From contig JAYGXS010000004.1 of the NCBI GenBank assembly GCA_036362985.1, forward strand, positions 11,421,170 through 11,485,169: DNA of 64,000 bases, given 5' to 3'. How positions within the stretch are numbered: the stretch's first letter is position 1; the number at the start of each line of letters is the position of its first letter. The position numbers were made by a program, and so were the translations under genes. The notes below the pieces were generated by a model that searched no databases, was not told the DNA's origin, and worked only from the letters and a program-made list of their open reading frames with translations. The stretch is from Ligula intestinalis (lineage: Eukaryota; Platyhelminthes; Cestoda; Diphyllobothriidea; Diphyllobothriidae). Shown here in pieces: positions 32,701 through 43,350 of the stretch.

Positions 32701-35700
32701 CCTGGAAGCTTTTAGTCTAAGGCGGATGGTTCGTAGATTCACGCAACGAGTTTCTGGTTTTTATAAGGGTGCGCTCAAATTTGCGTTTTATATTATGCCA
32801 TTTAAACCAAGCACTTCGAAAATATGAATGGTCGTTTCTAGGATATTGCATTGTACCCGTTTTTATCTTTGAGATAGTACCAGTTTGGGATAAAAATTAC
32901 GGCGGTCCCAGCCATCTTGCGATGTATATAAGAATATCTTCAATTATATAGCATTTCGGCTCCGGTTTGTCCGTCTCTATTTTTAATAACCATGTTCTTA
33001 TATTTCTATGCCTAGTGGTGATTGCCGGATATTATAAAATAAACATAAATTTCACCTGTTTGAACCGATACACCGTTCTTAAAATGAATTCAACTACCTT
33101 TGGTGAGATGACTTCTCCAAAACGATACGTTCAGACGTCTGTCATTACTTTATCACACAGGCACTTGTGTTCTTGTAGCTTTTGCTTATCTTTTAACAAA
33201 ACTTGAGTACAACCGCTAAGCTCCCCATCAATTTACCATCTAAAAAATACTTTACCATCTAAAAATACTTTGTTTCCACCTACCATTTAGGACGGATAAT
33301 TGCTCCTTGTGTGGGTTTTCTAAAACGGAAGCCCGACTCACAAGGCTTTTCGCACGTTTCAGTTACACATTTGACGCATTTTATGGCTCTACTAGCATTC
33401 CCTATACCTGATGATTAAGTATTAAGGCATATGTGTGGCGTTCTTGGCGAGTGTATAATACGTCCAATACAGTTTCCTTGAGGAATTTCACGTTCCCTCC
33501 CCCTTTAACCTCGCTTAGTGACAACAAACGGTACCTCTACATTTGCAAGGCGACTGGGGCAAGCCAACACCACTTTCCTCATCCTCAGTCTCTAAATGTT
33601 GATAACCAATCGAACTCACTCCTTCCCGCCTACAAGTCCCAAGAAAATGCTGATGAGGGCACTCAAGAGCGTTCCAATCCAGAAAAACCTGCTTCCGTGA
33701 GTTTTTTTTTGTCTCCGTGGAGCTCTTTGCCTACTGGCTCGTGACGACCTTGTGCTTCAACCTAAGGGACTTGCCTGCTTCTAGGGGCAACTAGTACCTA
33801 GCTACCCACTTGGGACACCAGTTGGCAGCCTCCGACCAATTTACCTCTTTTCTAATCCATTTGGTATCTGCGTGTTCATGTCGCATTAGATTGAGTAAAC
33901 GTCAAGCTTTTTTAATATGATCTGAATTTTCATTGACCTGTGCCAGTTTGTCGGTTCATCCACAGGTTCAAACATGCTGGGATCTTTTCTAAGTGTTACA
34001 CATGTCTATTGAGCGCTCAGAAACGCCAAGTCACGTTACAGTTAAAAATTCTACAGACGTCGGAAAGTTCGCCTACAGTAATATACCGTGCCCTACTATT
34101 GCTGTTAACATCGCTCCTTATTTGCACGGTTTCAGATATAGTGTTGCATTTGTTGAACATCGTCTTTGGATTTCGAAAATTCACCATATCCGGATCCTAC
34201 CCTTATGGAACATTGCTTTCCGTCTAAAGTTCAAAAGTTAATTTGGAAGTCTGTCTGTAAGCAGTCTTTCGGCAGCTGGCGTAGATTGCAAACGGCGACT
34301 GTGCTGGTTTATTTGCCGTTACCCGTCAGCTTCAGGCCACCGGGAACCTAAATTCCTGGAGGATGGTCACCGAGCATTCGAGTTGAAAGCTCACACCCTG
34401 TCGATAGCCATCGGGAATATTCATTTACATGGAGACGCCGATTACCAATACATCAACGAACCCCACTGCCATGTGCGACCTGCACTGCAGGCGAACCACA
34501 GCAGACGCGTCTACGAATTGCGTTCCCACCCGCCCTCCTGGCGGCCAAGGTCTGCTACACCCATCTCCCTACGTTGGATCAACTCTGCCCTCCGCCCAAT
34601 CCGTGTTTTTGATGACGGAACAGCCCCTCCCGGCCACGCTGCTCCGACTCCTCCTCCTCGCCGCCGGAATTGAGGCCAACCCTGGACCTCTCTGGTAATG
34701 CTCGTTCTGCCGAGTCCGCCTGGGCCGCCGCGACTGGTCTGTACGTTGCGGCTCCTGCAATGGTTGATGCCATCTCCACTGTAGTGGCCTCGCCACGGCT
34801 GCCGATTGGTCGCCCGCTTTCGCGTGTCCCAGCCGTCCCGTGCCCCCACCGATCTCCATGCCTCCAGTCCGTCCGGTCCTGAACCCAAATCCTCTGGTCT
34901 CCGACCTTGCCTCACTACCTGGTCTTAAGATCTTACAATTCAACGCCAACGGCCTCCTTGGGAAGCTTGACCAGCTCTTGGCCTTCATGCGCTCGCACAG
35001 CATAGCTGTGGCGGCTATCCAAGAGACAAAGTTGTCTAACTCCACTAAGGTCCCTTCCTGTGCCGATTAAACGATTGTCCGTCGCGACCGCGGCCGCAAC
35101 AAAGGTGGAGGTTTGGCCTTCCTGGTGGACAAATCCATTGCCCATCACCAGCTACCCCTGCTTGGAGCCGATCCCACGGAAGTACTGGTGATTCCCCTTG
35201 ACATTGGCCCGGCGCCGCTATCCGTCGTGAACGTGTACATCCCTCCAACTTCCAGTTGTCCTCCCGGTTTCACCGCCTCTATCGCTCCCTACTTACCTTC
35301 TGCAGACAGTTTGCTGCTAGGTGACTTCAACGCCCACCATGACCTGTGGTGCTCTAACTTGGCAGCTGACCTCCGAGGAGAAGCTCTGGCTGATGAAATA
35401 GAACACGCCACCTTTGTCGTTCTCAACGAGAACAGCCAAACGCGGCTCCCGACCAACGGCGCCTCCAGCTCGCCCGATGTTTCCCTCGCCAGTCTCAGCC
35501 TGGTAGCCTCCACCATGTGGAACACGGATATCAGCCTGGGTAGCGATCGCCTCCCCATTGTGCTCGAATTGGCCACCGCCGCCGAGTGTATGAAGGCCTT
35601 CAACCGGCACTTCATTAATTTCAAGAAAGCCGAATGGGCAGCGTTCACGACCGAATGCGAAGCCGAGATCGATGGCCTACCGCCTCCCACCTGTGTCCAC

Positions 35701-38700
35701 ACGGCGGAGCGAGCCCTTCGTCGACTACTTTTGGCAGCAGCAAGTCACCACATCCCTAACGGCCGCATTCCCCTTCTCCGTCCTAACTATCCGCCCGAAG
35801 CCTCCCACCTGGAACGAGAGAGAGACGAAATACGAGCGCGTGATGCCAGTGACCCGCGCGTTGGCGAACTGAATGGCTTAATCACTAAGACTATCAACGA
35901 TGGCAAACGCCAACGCTGGCATGAACTAGTTTCATATTGTAATTTCAGCGGCAACTCAGCTGCCACTTGGAAGCTTTTACGCAACCTGACCGAACCCCGG
36001 ACTGATGCATCTAACCAGTCTATTAGCTTCGGGGACGGCAAGTTCATTTCCAACAACGGTAAGATCGCCGCGAAGATGAACAAGCTGTTCTCGCCCCGCT
36101 CGGCGCCCAGTCCCAAAAGCCAGCGCTCCCTTCTTCGTCTCCTCCATAAAGCCCCGCCCCCAGACATTTCCTTTTCGGCTGATGCCATCCTCACCGCCGT
36201 CAAGAAAATAAGAGCTTCGAAAGCCTTAAGACCAGATGGTCTGGCGCCTATCCATGTGCGCCACATCGGCCCGATTGCTGGCGCCAATCGATCATTATCC
36301 TCCTGGTCAAAGCGGGTAAGGACCCCTGCCTAGCGACCTCTTATCGTCCAATTGCCCTCCTCAGTCCATTGGCGAAGATCCTGGAACAGCTCGTCCACCC
36401 AATTCTGACGTCTGTGGTGGAACTATCTTGCCACCAACATGGTTTCCGATCGGGTCGTGGGACTACAACGGCGCTTTTCGAGCTCAGCGACGCTATCCTC
36501 GAGGGCTTTAATCAACAGAACTCCGCTTCGCGGACCGTGGCAGTCTCGACCTGTCACGAGCCTTTGACTGCATCCGCCACGATCAACTCCTGCAGGACTT
36601 GGTCTCGCTGAACGTCCCGACTGGTCTGGTCCGATGGTTGGCGGCTTACATCCGTGGCCGTCACGATCGTTTCCTTTTCCGAGGCGCTCTCTCTAAGCCC
36701 CGTAAGCAGAACTGTAGCCTCTCTCAAGGCTTTGTGCTCAGCCCGACGCTCCTTAACATCTACATGCGAGAGCTCCCACTCCCCCGGGCACCTGTGCAAG
36801 TGATATCCTACGCGGACGATGTTACGTTCTTTTGCCGGCACCATGACATCGATCAGGCTGCACAGCTCACGGAGTTCATGCCTGTCGAAATCTTCCTCAC
36901 CCAGCGCGGAATGACAATCTCGGCAGCCAAGTCGTCCGTAACTGTTTTCACGCTTGATCCGAAGGAGTTTAAACGTCACCCGGTCATCACCGTCAATGGG
37001 GCGTCCTTACCGCTCGCCCACAAGCCCAAACTCCTTGGTGTGCGTTTTGATCCGCTTTTCACGTTCGCAGACCATGCCAGGGAGACCGCAAGCAAAGTAA
37101 GCCGCTGCACTAAGGTCCTCAAGACTCTAGCAGGCAAGTCCTGGGGCTGCGCGAAAGACTTTGTCGACTGCTTTCAAGGCGCTGGCCAAGCCGCACCTCA
37201 CTTATGCGGCATCAATCTGGTCTCCTACGATGAGCTCTTCCAGCCTCCGCCGCCTCTATTCAGCATAGAACGCTGCCCTCCGCATGATCACGGGTTGCTA
37301 TAAAATTTCGCCTATAGATCATCGTCATGCGGAGGCTTCTGTTCTACCGGTCGCCCATCACAACACTCTCCTTAGCCAGCAGTTCTGGTGGAGTTGTTCG
37401 CAACCCGGCCATCCCAATCATCACCGTTGCATAGCTCCCGAGCCCTGCTGCAACGTCCGGCCGTCTATTCGAGCACTCCACAAGGAAGCTGTTGCCTCGT
37501 CTCTCATGGATCTACCTGTTGATAGCTCTGCCACCAAGACAGGCTTCCAGCGTCTCCACCAGAGAGTCGTTGTCGAGAAGAAACGAGGTAACCGCCCCTG
37601 GTCCTTTTGGGTGTCTATCCACCTCCGATTGCGCCCTCGGAACGACATCTCCCGAGGGTCACTCGCTGTACCCAGGCGCAGCTACGCAGTGGGTACTGCA
37701 TGCTCCTTCGCTTGTACCAACACCGGCTCGACCCATCTATACCCGACTGCTGTCCTGACTGCGGCGTCTCGCCGCATGACTGCCGTCATCTGTTTGACTG
37801 CAGTTCTCGGCCAGGCACCCACCTCACTCCCGCGGACCTGTGGCTCAAGCCGGTCGAGGTCGCGGCTTTTCTCCGTCACCCAACTACTCCCAGTTTGGAT
37901 TCCGGCAGGGATTCCTGATCCAACTATGGGCTATGACACACACACACCTGCACTGCAATGTATGTTTGCGATCTACCGATAACGTCTCCGAAAACTATGC
38001 GAAGCTAGGCCTAGTTGTTCGGGTTTTGTGGACAGAATATACTCTATCCGGGCTCTGCCGCCTTTCTATTCATCGTTCGGAAGCTATTTCCAAAATTATA
38101 TCCTTAGACAATGAACTTAGAGCAGTCTTCTATGTAACTTAATCTGTTTCCTACTCCAGATCAAATACAGTCCGTAAGACATCGAGTATCTGTTATAAAT
38201 TTGCCAACTGTCCCGGAACTAGACATTGCTTAATCAAGTTGTTAAGAACTTCACATACGCCTAGATATTTGTTTGCCCAACAGCTCGCCTCGGTCAAATC
38301 ACAACTCAACAGCAAGGGCAAGAAAAAAAGTAGACTGTCGTGTGCTAACACCGTATTTCTGGCCAAAAAGGAGCATACGAATACATACAAGGTCAAACTA
38401 CAATCAGACCTATCCGTTAGTGTCTTCGAGGGGTTACTATCTCGACTGGGTGGGTAGAGCTGTAATCCTATTTGCAGCTGCCGCGATGGACAGATCGAGA
38501 ATGCGGCGTGGGTACGAGTCGGTGAGGACAGCTCCCCCTAAAAAGTCGTTGCATCGTAACACTAAGTAAATGGGATTTCCGATAAGGAGAGTTTTCATCT
38601 CGAGTTGCTGTTTTCACTCACGCTAAAAATACCTCAGCAAATCTTAGGTGCGACTAGTCACTAGGCGGATCTTCTTCCTAAGGAAGACCGAAATTATCAT

Positions 38701-40240
38701 GATTCCACCTGAAATAACTCAACTACCTCCTCTAAACCTCTGTACGAAAAAAAGAGATTGAGTTACTGTCGGTGTCACCCCGTACATGCGTCTGTCCATT
38801 GCACTAACTCAACTGCTATTTAACTTAATGCTTTTTTAATGTTTAGCCTAAGGCACCCAGTATTCACTCATCGGACGAGGCTGCCTTCATCGGACCTATT
38901 AACCGGCCAGTGGACATTCCGGAGCAGGATCTTGAGCTCGCAACAGACTCGCCCGCTCTCTCTGAGGTGGGGACAGCCAGCCAGGGGGGTGCTGTCTCAG
39001 AGTCTGTGGGCACTGACAGTGAGGCAGAGGCCGAAGAACCACCGAAACGGCGCGTCAAGAAAATGGTAAATTCCGTCTTGCTTAGATATTTTGACAGTAT
39101 GTCAAAGGCTGTAGTATCAAGTAGCCGGCAACAGCAATTTTCACAACTAAAAATTCACCAACTACTGCCTGTCCAAGTGGAGCCTGGCGCTTTGGAGTTA
39201 GTTTCATTCCCATATGTATCGTACTAAAGACTAAAAAGTCTATAATGAGTCACGCAGGACTAATGACATGTATTTGCTACTCATGCTGTCATATATTTGC
39301 TCACCAGTATACAACTGGCACAATCAATCAATGCAGACAAACCTGCACCGTTCTGGTGCTACTGATATGTTGGAAATGTCGAAATTCTCAAAGAGCCATT
39401 CAGTCTCCTTGGGAAGCGTGTGCGTGTTCACATTTGCCTGAATTTGTTCCTTAAAATCTGCTTGCTCCGAAAAGCGACCCGATTTTCCGTTAAGACCCGC
39501 GCCTGGTACTTAATTAATACAAATGCCGAACCTAAGAGCGATGAAGAGAAGACCAGTCGGCCAGAAAGAGGGAGAGTCTACTCAGACAAGCATGTTACAG
39601 CGTGTCTTGAAGTTTAAAAGGTACAACAAATGTAGGGCAACGAACGGGTTTAAGCAAGGTCCATCGAGCCAATCAGCTTTTGGCTACCAACGCGATTGGC
39701 TGGGTTCGACGGCTGACATTCAGCTTAAGCTTTGAATTATCGATTGATATGCCTGCGGGTTGGTTCGCTGTCTGTAGACCGATCGATATCCTGCTGTGAG
39801 CGCGGCTGCTTGCGCAGGCTATCCATCTGTTACACGTCTCCTAACAGATTAATCATGGGAATGGGCGCATTCCCAGCACTTTCCTAGTCCCTTCTTGTTG
39901 AAGCGAAGTGAACAGAATGTTGCCTAATATGAACTCTATGTTATTAACATTCTGTGGTGCATTTATTTTTTGGATATTAGCAAAAAACGCGGTGTTCAAC
40001 AGTCCATCTAGGCCCTAAACTATTGTTGATAATGAAACCATGTCGATGGGGGCTAAACATTCTAGCGACTATCACGTTCTTATACGCAACACATGAGGCA
40101 AATGTGTGCGTAGGAAGCCCTTGTCTGATTAACTGATTGGTTTTCTATCCATGCAGGTCCTTAGTTCCCGGGTGGTATCCTCAAACAAAGACCTGCCGGA
40201 CTTGATGAACAAATGGCAAAAACTGCAACAGAGCCTCTGA
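29753..40240 (+). CDS. FNBP4: FNBP4-like WW-domain protein, seven exons
   Basis: Exons are 29753-29794, 29829-29877, 30986-31728, 31834-31967, 33519-33696, 38847-39065 and 40157-40240 (TGA). All junctions are GT/AG, all phases agree, and the CDS sums to 1449 nt (482 aa). Exons 1-2 give VECFLA then EVDALSLP, like the human NFLAEIDAI stretch. Exon 3 holds the first WW domain (TDWIAHVDPKTG .. YYN .. STWEMP). Exons 3-4 match the human region before the second WW (FLDV .. LLYVQLS then TRFEDW). Exons 4-5 join as DGWSCEW plus DNKRYLYICK, the second WW, whose second Trp is replaced (QHHFP). The last exon ends DLPDLMNKWQKLQQSL, like the human SLVKKWQSIQREL. FNBP4 is a nuclear WW protein that binds proline-rich partners such as formins. 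Intron 1 is 34 bp; introns 2-6 are 1108, 105, 1551, 5150 and 1091 bp. The start is the first ATG after an in-frame TGA, so a longer 5' end cannot be excluded. The protein lacks the long polyproline regions of the human form. Confidence 0.85.
29795..29828 (+). other. 34-bp intron 1 of the FNBP4-like gene
   Basis: The intron starts GTAATTTTTCAA and ends GATAAATTAG. An earlier AG (ATTCCAG) would leave an in-frame TAG, so the later acceptor is used. Removing the 34 bp restores the conserved FLA/EVDAL join in phase 0. Confidence 0.7.
32361..32650. mobile_element. Short element with inverted hammerhead-like ends, in FNBP4 intron 4
   Basis: The ends are about 50-bp inverted repeats: AGACGGTAAAACGTTCTCTG and GGACCAGTGGTTTATTTGTC on the left, matched by the reverse complement of 32601-32650. 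Both carry, reading outward, a hairpin followed by GAAAC. The left hairpin is TAGCTC/GAGTTA (- strand) and the right is GAGCTC/GAGTTC (+ strand), so the outer pair differs but still pairs. GTCCCAG follows, as at 10661-11486. At 290 bp it has no coding capacity and looks like a non-autonomous Penelope-related or MITE-like unit. Confidence 0.65.
34636..34698 (+). CDS. 2A-like ribosome-skipping motif of the intronic LINE
   Basis: A Leu-rich stretch LLRLLLLAAGIEANPGP ends at 34689. G-I-E-A-N-P-G-P fits the 2A signature (D/G)(V/I)ExNPGP, in which the ribosome releases between the final Gly and Pro. 2A-like peptides at this place are known in some non-LTR retrotransposons (trypanosome and sea urchin examples). 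Two codons later a TAA interrupts the frame, so this copy would stop right after the motif. The feature covers the end of the frame starting at 34429. Confidence 0.7.
   Translation, partial: TLLRLLLLAAGIEANPGPLW
34699..34803 (+). pseudogene. PHD-like zinc finger of the intronic LINE, one nonsense codon
   Basis: The frame after the TAA at 34696 reads CSFCRVRLGRRDWSVRCGSC, then NG, a TGA where Trp is expected, then CHLHCSGL. Spacing C-x2-C .. C-x2-C .. W-x-H-x2-C is that of the PHD-like fingers next to 2A motifs in some LINEs. TGA for TGG is a one-base change. Confidence 0.65.
34840..36333 (+). pseudogene. LINE endonuclease and linker domain
   Basis: In one frame, LKILQFNANGLLGKLDQL starts the APE-like nuclease. 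Then come AAIQETKL (catalytic Glu), a stop at about 35068, GGGLAFLVDKS, VVNVYIPP, LLLGDFNAHHDLW and SDRLPIVLEL (SDHLP-like, His to Arg). The 406-codon part from 35113 is open. The linker ends with KIRASKALRPDGLAPIHV, the first RT block, before a frameshift near 36290. One nonsense codon and the SDR change suggest a dead nuclease. Confidence 0.8.
36290..37303 (+). pseudogene. LINE reverse transcriptase
   Basis: Frame pieces give ATSYRPIALLSPLAKILEQL and HQHGFRSGRGTTTALFEL, then a broken catalytic block near 36540-36590. After that the 234-codon frame from 36599 has SQGFVLSPTLLNIYM, VISYADDVTFF (catalytic YADD intact) and KLLGVRFDPLFTFADHA. At least two frameshifts separate fingers and palm. 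It continues in other frames to the C-terminal knuckle. Confidence 0.8.
37607..37918 (+). pseudogene. LINE ORF2 C-terminal part with CCHC-like knuckle
   Basis: CCPDCGVSPHDCRHLFDCSS gives a C-x2-C-x7-H-x4-C arrangement followed by LTPADLWLKPVEVAAFL. This is the zinc knuckle that ends ORF2 in several non-LTR clades. The frame is open for 103 codons to the TGA at 37918. Confidence 0.7.
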
Positions 40241-42019
40241 AAAGCTGAAAACGTGTACATTCTTTTACCTTTTGTTATGATTTTTCAAATTAAAATTATT
40301 TTGCAGAAGAACGCCTTTCAAAAACTGCACTTTTGATTGCCTTCCCATTCTTTCGCCTGTTGTCGCGTAAAGTAAGGTTATATGGGTGTTACCAAGGTCT
40401 TGTACAACTGCCTGTTCTGTGTGGCTATGCCGCATTTGTTTGTAGCTGGCAATCAATGATAATGTTTGAAGATTTGCTAACATCCACAATCTTATAAGCT
40501 GTGAGACCGATCGAGTAATGAGGTCGGATGCGACCATGTGCCTTATAATATCACAATGGGCGAGCGCATTGGTCTTGGTGTCATAATTAGTATAGTTTTT
40601 GAGAAGCCTAGGTCAAGATCTGCTCATTGAAATGGACAGAGATGTGGGTGGATTGGGTGAAATCTTATCACTTCAATGGGCGAACCATGGTGGAATCCAG
40701 ATCGAGCTTGTGGTGCTGATAATCCCGCTTATTTTCATCTAGACAAGTAGAAACACAACTGCTCCTGACAGTATCCCTTATGGCTAAGCCAAGTCCTTAA
40801 CCGAAGACGGGAAGTAAACATCTTGCAGACCATTGCGACAGAGTTCATAAAATGGTCCGCGAGGACTTCACGAAAACTGCCCACGATAATTCTGGACGGC
40901 GGCACAACTAGGAAAGCAAAATAGTTGTTTTGGTTTGATGAAAAATGACAATAATACTCGAAACGCCGAATTAGGAGGTTTCAGTCCAATGTAAGACAGT
41001 CATTAGTCGTATTTTACCGGTAATCTAGTTGTGGAAAGGCTAGGTTGTAACTGCGACGATTCACTGAAAACTGCCTTTTGAATATGGTGGTTGTGTATGA
41101 TAGTTTGCGGTACGCGCACGATTGAATTACACGGAAAGGAGTCGCATGCGTGATGTGTATATTTACAAAGCATGGAAAGATACGCAATATACAAACTTGA
41201 TATTGAGGAAAGCGCCTCAACTCGCCAAAAAGATAAAGTCAGAGTGGTGCTTTTGGTTCAAAGGCCTGTCAGATCTGTAGAGATAAAAGCTCACTCAGGT
41301 CTTTCAAGCTTTTCCTATAAATACAAATGAATGTCGGTTTAACATAACTAGATGCGCTGTTACGAGAAAAAGATGACGTTGTATGTTCTAAGCACAAAAA
41401 TCCATGAGGATAAATTGCGATAAATTTGAACTGCCAAGTAGAGGACACTTCGTTAAAAAGAACTCTTAAAACGTCAAGATGAGAAAAGTCTGGATGAGAC
41501 AATGTTTGTCAACTCATTTGTTAGAATCGCACTAGACAGAATTAGAAAAACAGAAGGGACTTTAATGTATTCCACTATATTAATCAACATGCTTTCGACA
41601 GTAAGTCTAAAGTTTAGTATTCTGGGTTTTATGGTCGGCCCTACCCTCTGTTTTTGGAAGGAGGGTGGGTTATGCATTCTTCACCTTTCAATCTTTGGAA
41701 GGGAGGTCACTTACATGGAAAATATAAGTGCTAAATAAACTGGATTTACCAGTATTTGCATTTTAACAGGTTTGCAGCTCTATATAAATAGACAGAAATC
41801 CAGCAAACTCCTAGTATTAACAAATAGTCAAGCCTAATTACTGTACCTACGGGAAAAATCCTCCAGATGTATCCGAGGTTTTGCATAGATTTAAATCTCA
41901 ACGTGAGTTTCATAATGAAGACTATGTGGTAGTGATCAAACGTGGCAACTAAATCGAATCTGACGAACAAAAACATTTAGTACTCCAATTATTTGCGTTG
42001 ACTTACCAAAAACCAATTT
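40241..42019. other. Between convergent genes; no gene seen
   Basis: The 3' ends of the FNBP4-like gene (+) and SNRNP27 (-) face each other. An ATTAAA at about 40289 could serve the former. The rest contains only short unassigned frames, including 41474-41738 on both strands. Confidence 0.5.
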
Positions 42020-42634
42020 TCAGGCAACAGGGTCTAGTTTTCGATTGAAACCACCTCTGCGATTCATGTACTGACGGTATCTACGCTTCTTTCTGATACA
42101 AGTGACGTAGATATCATTCCCCGGTACATGCTTGCCTTTTGTGGAATCGAAATGCGTGAATCCCATCACTTTCATCATTTCTAATTCCTCTTCTGTTCTT
42201 GGGACCTCTTTTCACAGCAAAAATTAGTAGTTAAACAACTTACCGTCCTTTTGTTTAACTTCACTCACATCTTCACTAAAGAATGTTATCTCATAAAAAC
42301 AGGTAGTTACGTATTTTCAGTGGGTTCTGGCGTTCGACTGTCCTCGCGAACATTACGCACAGGGTGTTCGTCCTCTTCCTCAAACTTTTCACGGTGCCTA
42401 CGACGCGGATACTCGTCTCGACGTCGCTGTGAATCGTAATCACGACGGTGTCGATCATCATCACGTCGTACACCTCGATCTTTGTGTCGCTTTTCTTTAT
42501 AAGATTCGTCGATGTCTCGTTCGCGATACTTTTCGCGCGACCTCGACCTAGAACGACGTCGTCCTACACCAATCAATAAAAAGATAAATTCAGGCATTAC
42601 GGCTTCTTGGACTTCTGGACAACTCTCGCGGCAT
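42020..42634 (-). CDS. SNRNP27: U4/U6.U5 tri-snRNP 27 kDa protein, four exons
   Basis: Coding exons on the - strand are 42634-42601, 42563-42311, 42275-42244 and 42207-42020. Phases 1, 2 and 1 agree at each junction and the total is 507 nt (168 aa). Exon 1 starts [11 protein letters not shown] and splices into [10 protein letters not shown], an Arg/Ser and Arg/Asp-rich N-terminal half. Exon 3 is only 32 bp. The last exon carries the family signature: [20 protein letters not shown], then [20 protein letters not shown] before the TGA. It closely follows human SNRNP27 ([40 protein letters not shown]). The protein is a component of the spliceosomal tri-snRNP and acts in the nucleus. Introns are 37, 35 and 36 bp, all GT/AG. 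A TGATCAG just upstream of the ATG could be a trans-splice acceptor. Start choice rests on exact phase agreement and the RS content of exon 1. Confidence 0.93.
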
Positions 42635-43129
42635 CACGAAACCTTCCCTGATCAATAGCTCATTTCAAAAACGCGCGGTGACAGCAGTTGATTACAAAAC
42701 AAGATTCGGTAATGTTTCATTTATTAGATTTCGGACTCATTAGAAAAGGTTGATTTAAGATTTTCCTATTTAAAATATCCTATGACGTTGAAATTTTGGG
42801 CTATCTTACTGGAAGTAGCTCTGTGAGGGCTAAAATGTATGTTCCAGGGAATGTGACATAACTCCAAAAGGTCGGGGTTTCTTGAATGTCGTTGGCTGAT
42901 ATACGCAAAAAGGAGAAATTATAAGTATGGTCACCCCTCAAACAAAATTGATAGTCGACCTGCTTTGTCGGCAAACTTCTTTGGAGCTTTGAACTCAACT
43001 TAACCTAGGAAAACCCTACGGAATACCTGTATGTTTGAATCCAGTGGACTGCGTATATCTTAGGAAATATCTAGTAATAGCTATCAGGCGCAAGAAGCAG
43101 TGGACAATCTCGATATGTTGAGAGAAAAC

Positions 43130-43350
43130 AACAAGATTGCGATGGTGTACACACATGTACACAGTTTGTTTAACAAAATAGATAAAATCGAACTGGCTAT
43201 GGACCATTTGCAACCGGACTTCATATCTATATCTGAAGCATGGTAAGATGAGCAGATAACACATGCAGAAGCCTGGCTTTTAGGGGTTCAAATTTTCCAC
43301 ATGAATCGAAATGGACGTCGGGATGGGATAATTGTAACATTCATATGAGC
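43130..43350 (+). mobile_element. CR1-like LINE endonuclease fragment
   Basis: The + strand reads NNKIAMVYTHVHSLFNKIDK, then DHLQPDFISISEAW (the catalytic TETW block is here SEAW), then a TAA and RNGRRDG. This is the start of the APE-type endonuclease as at 23230 and 48740. It is a short fragment without flanking ORF1 or RT. Confidence 0.7.

Larger units (their letters stand above)
34400..37950 (+). mobile_element. Non-LTR retrotransposon with 2A-like peptide and PHD-like finger, in FNBP4 intron 5
   Basis: In order on the + strand: an N-terminal region ending in a 2A-like motif (34636-34692), a Cys/His finger (34699-34800), an APE-type endonuclease (34925-35700), a reverse transcriptase with a YADD box (36190-37300) and a C-terminal CCHC-like knuckle (37770-37830). 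A CA-rich tail lies near 37940. Sequence is GC-rich (visibly unlike the AT-rich intron around it) and lightly damaged, with three or four nonsense changes and a few frameshifts, so insertion is fairly recent. The domain order recalls Jockey/I/Ingi-group elements; the clade cannot be fixed here. It is in the sense orientation of the host gene. Confidence 0.85.

Noticed and set aside
34511..35045. Long - strand frames (134 and 158 codons) opposite the intronic LINE
   Set aside because: They are antisense shadows of the GC-rich LINE N-terminal region and show no domain.
35289..36287. - strand frames of 97-166 codons across the LINE endonuclease
   Set aside because: They are mirror frames of the well-supported + strand endonuclease/linker reading.
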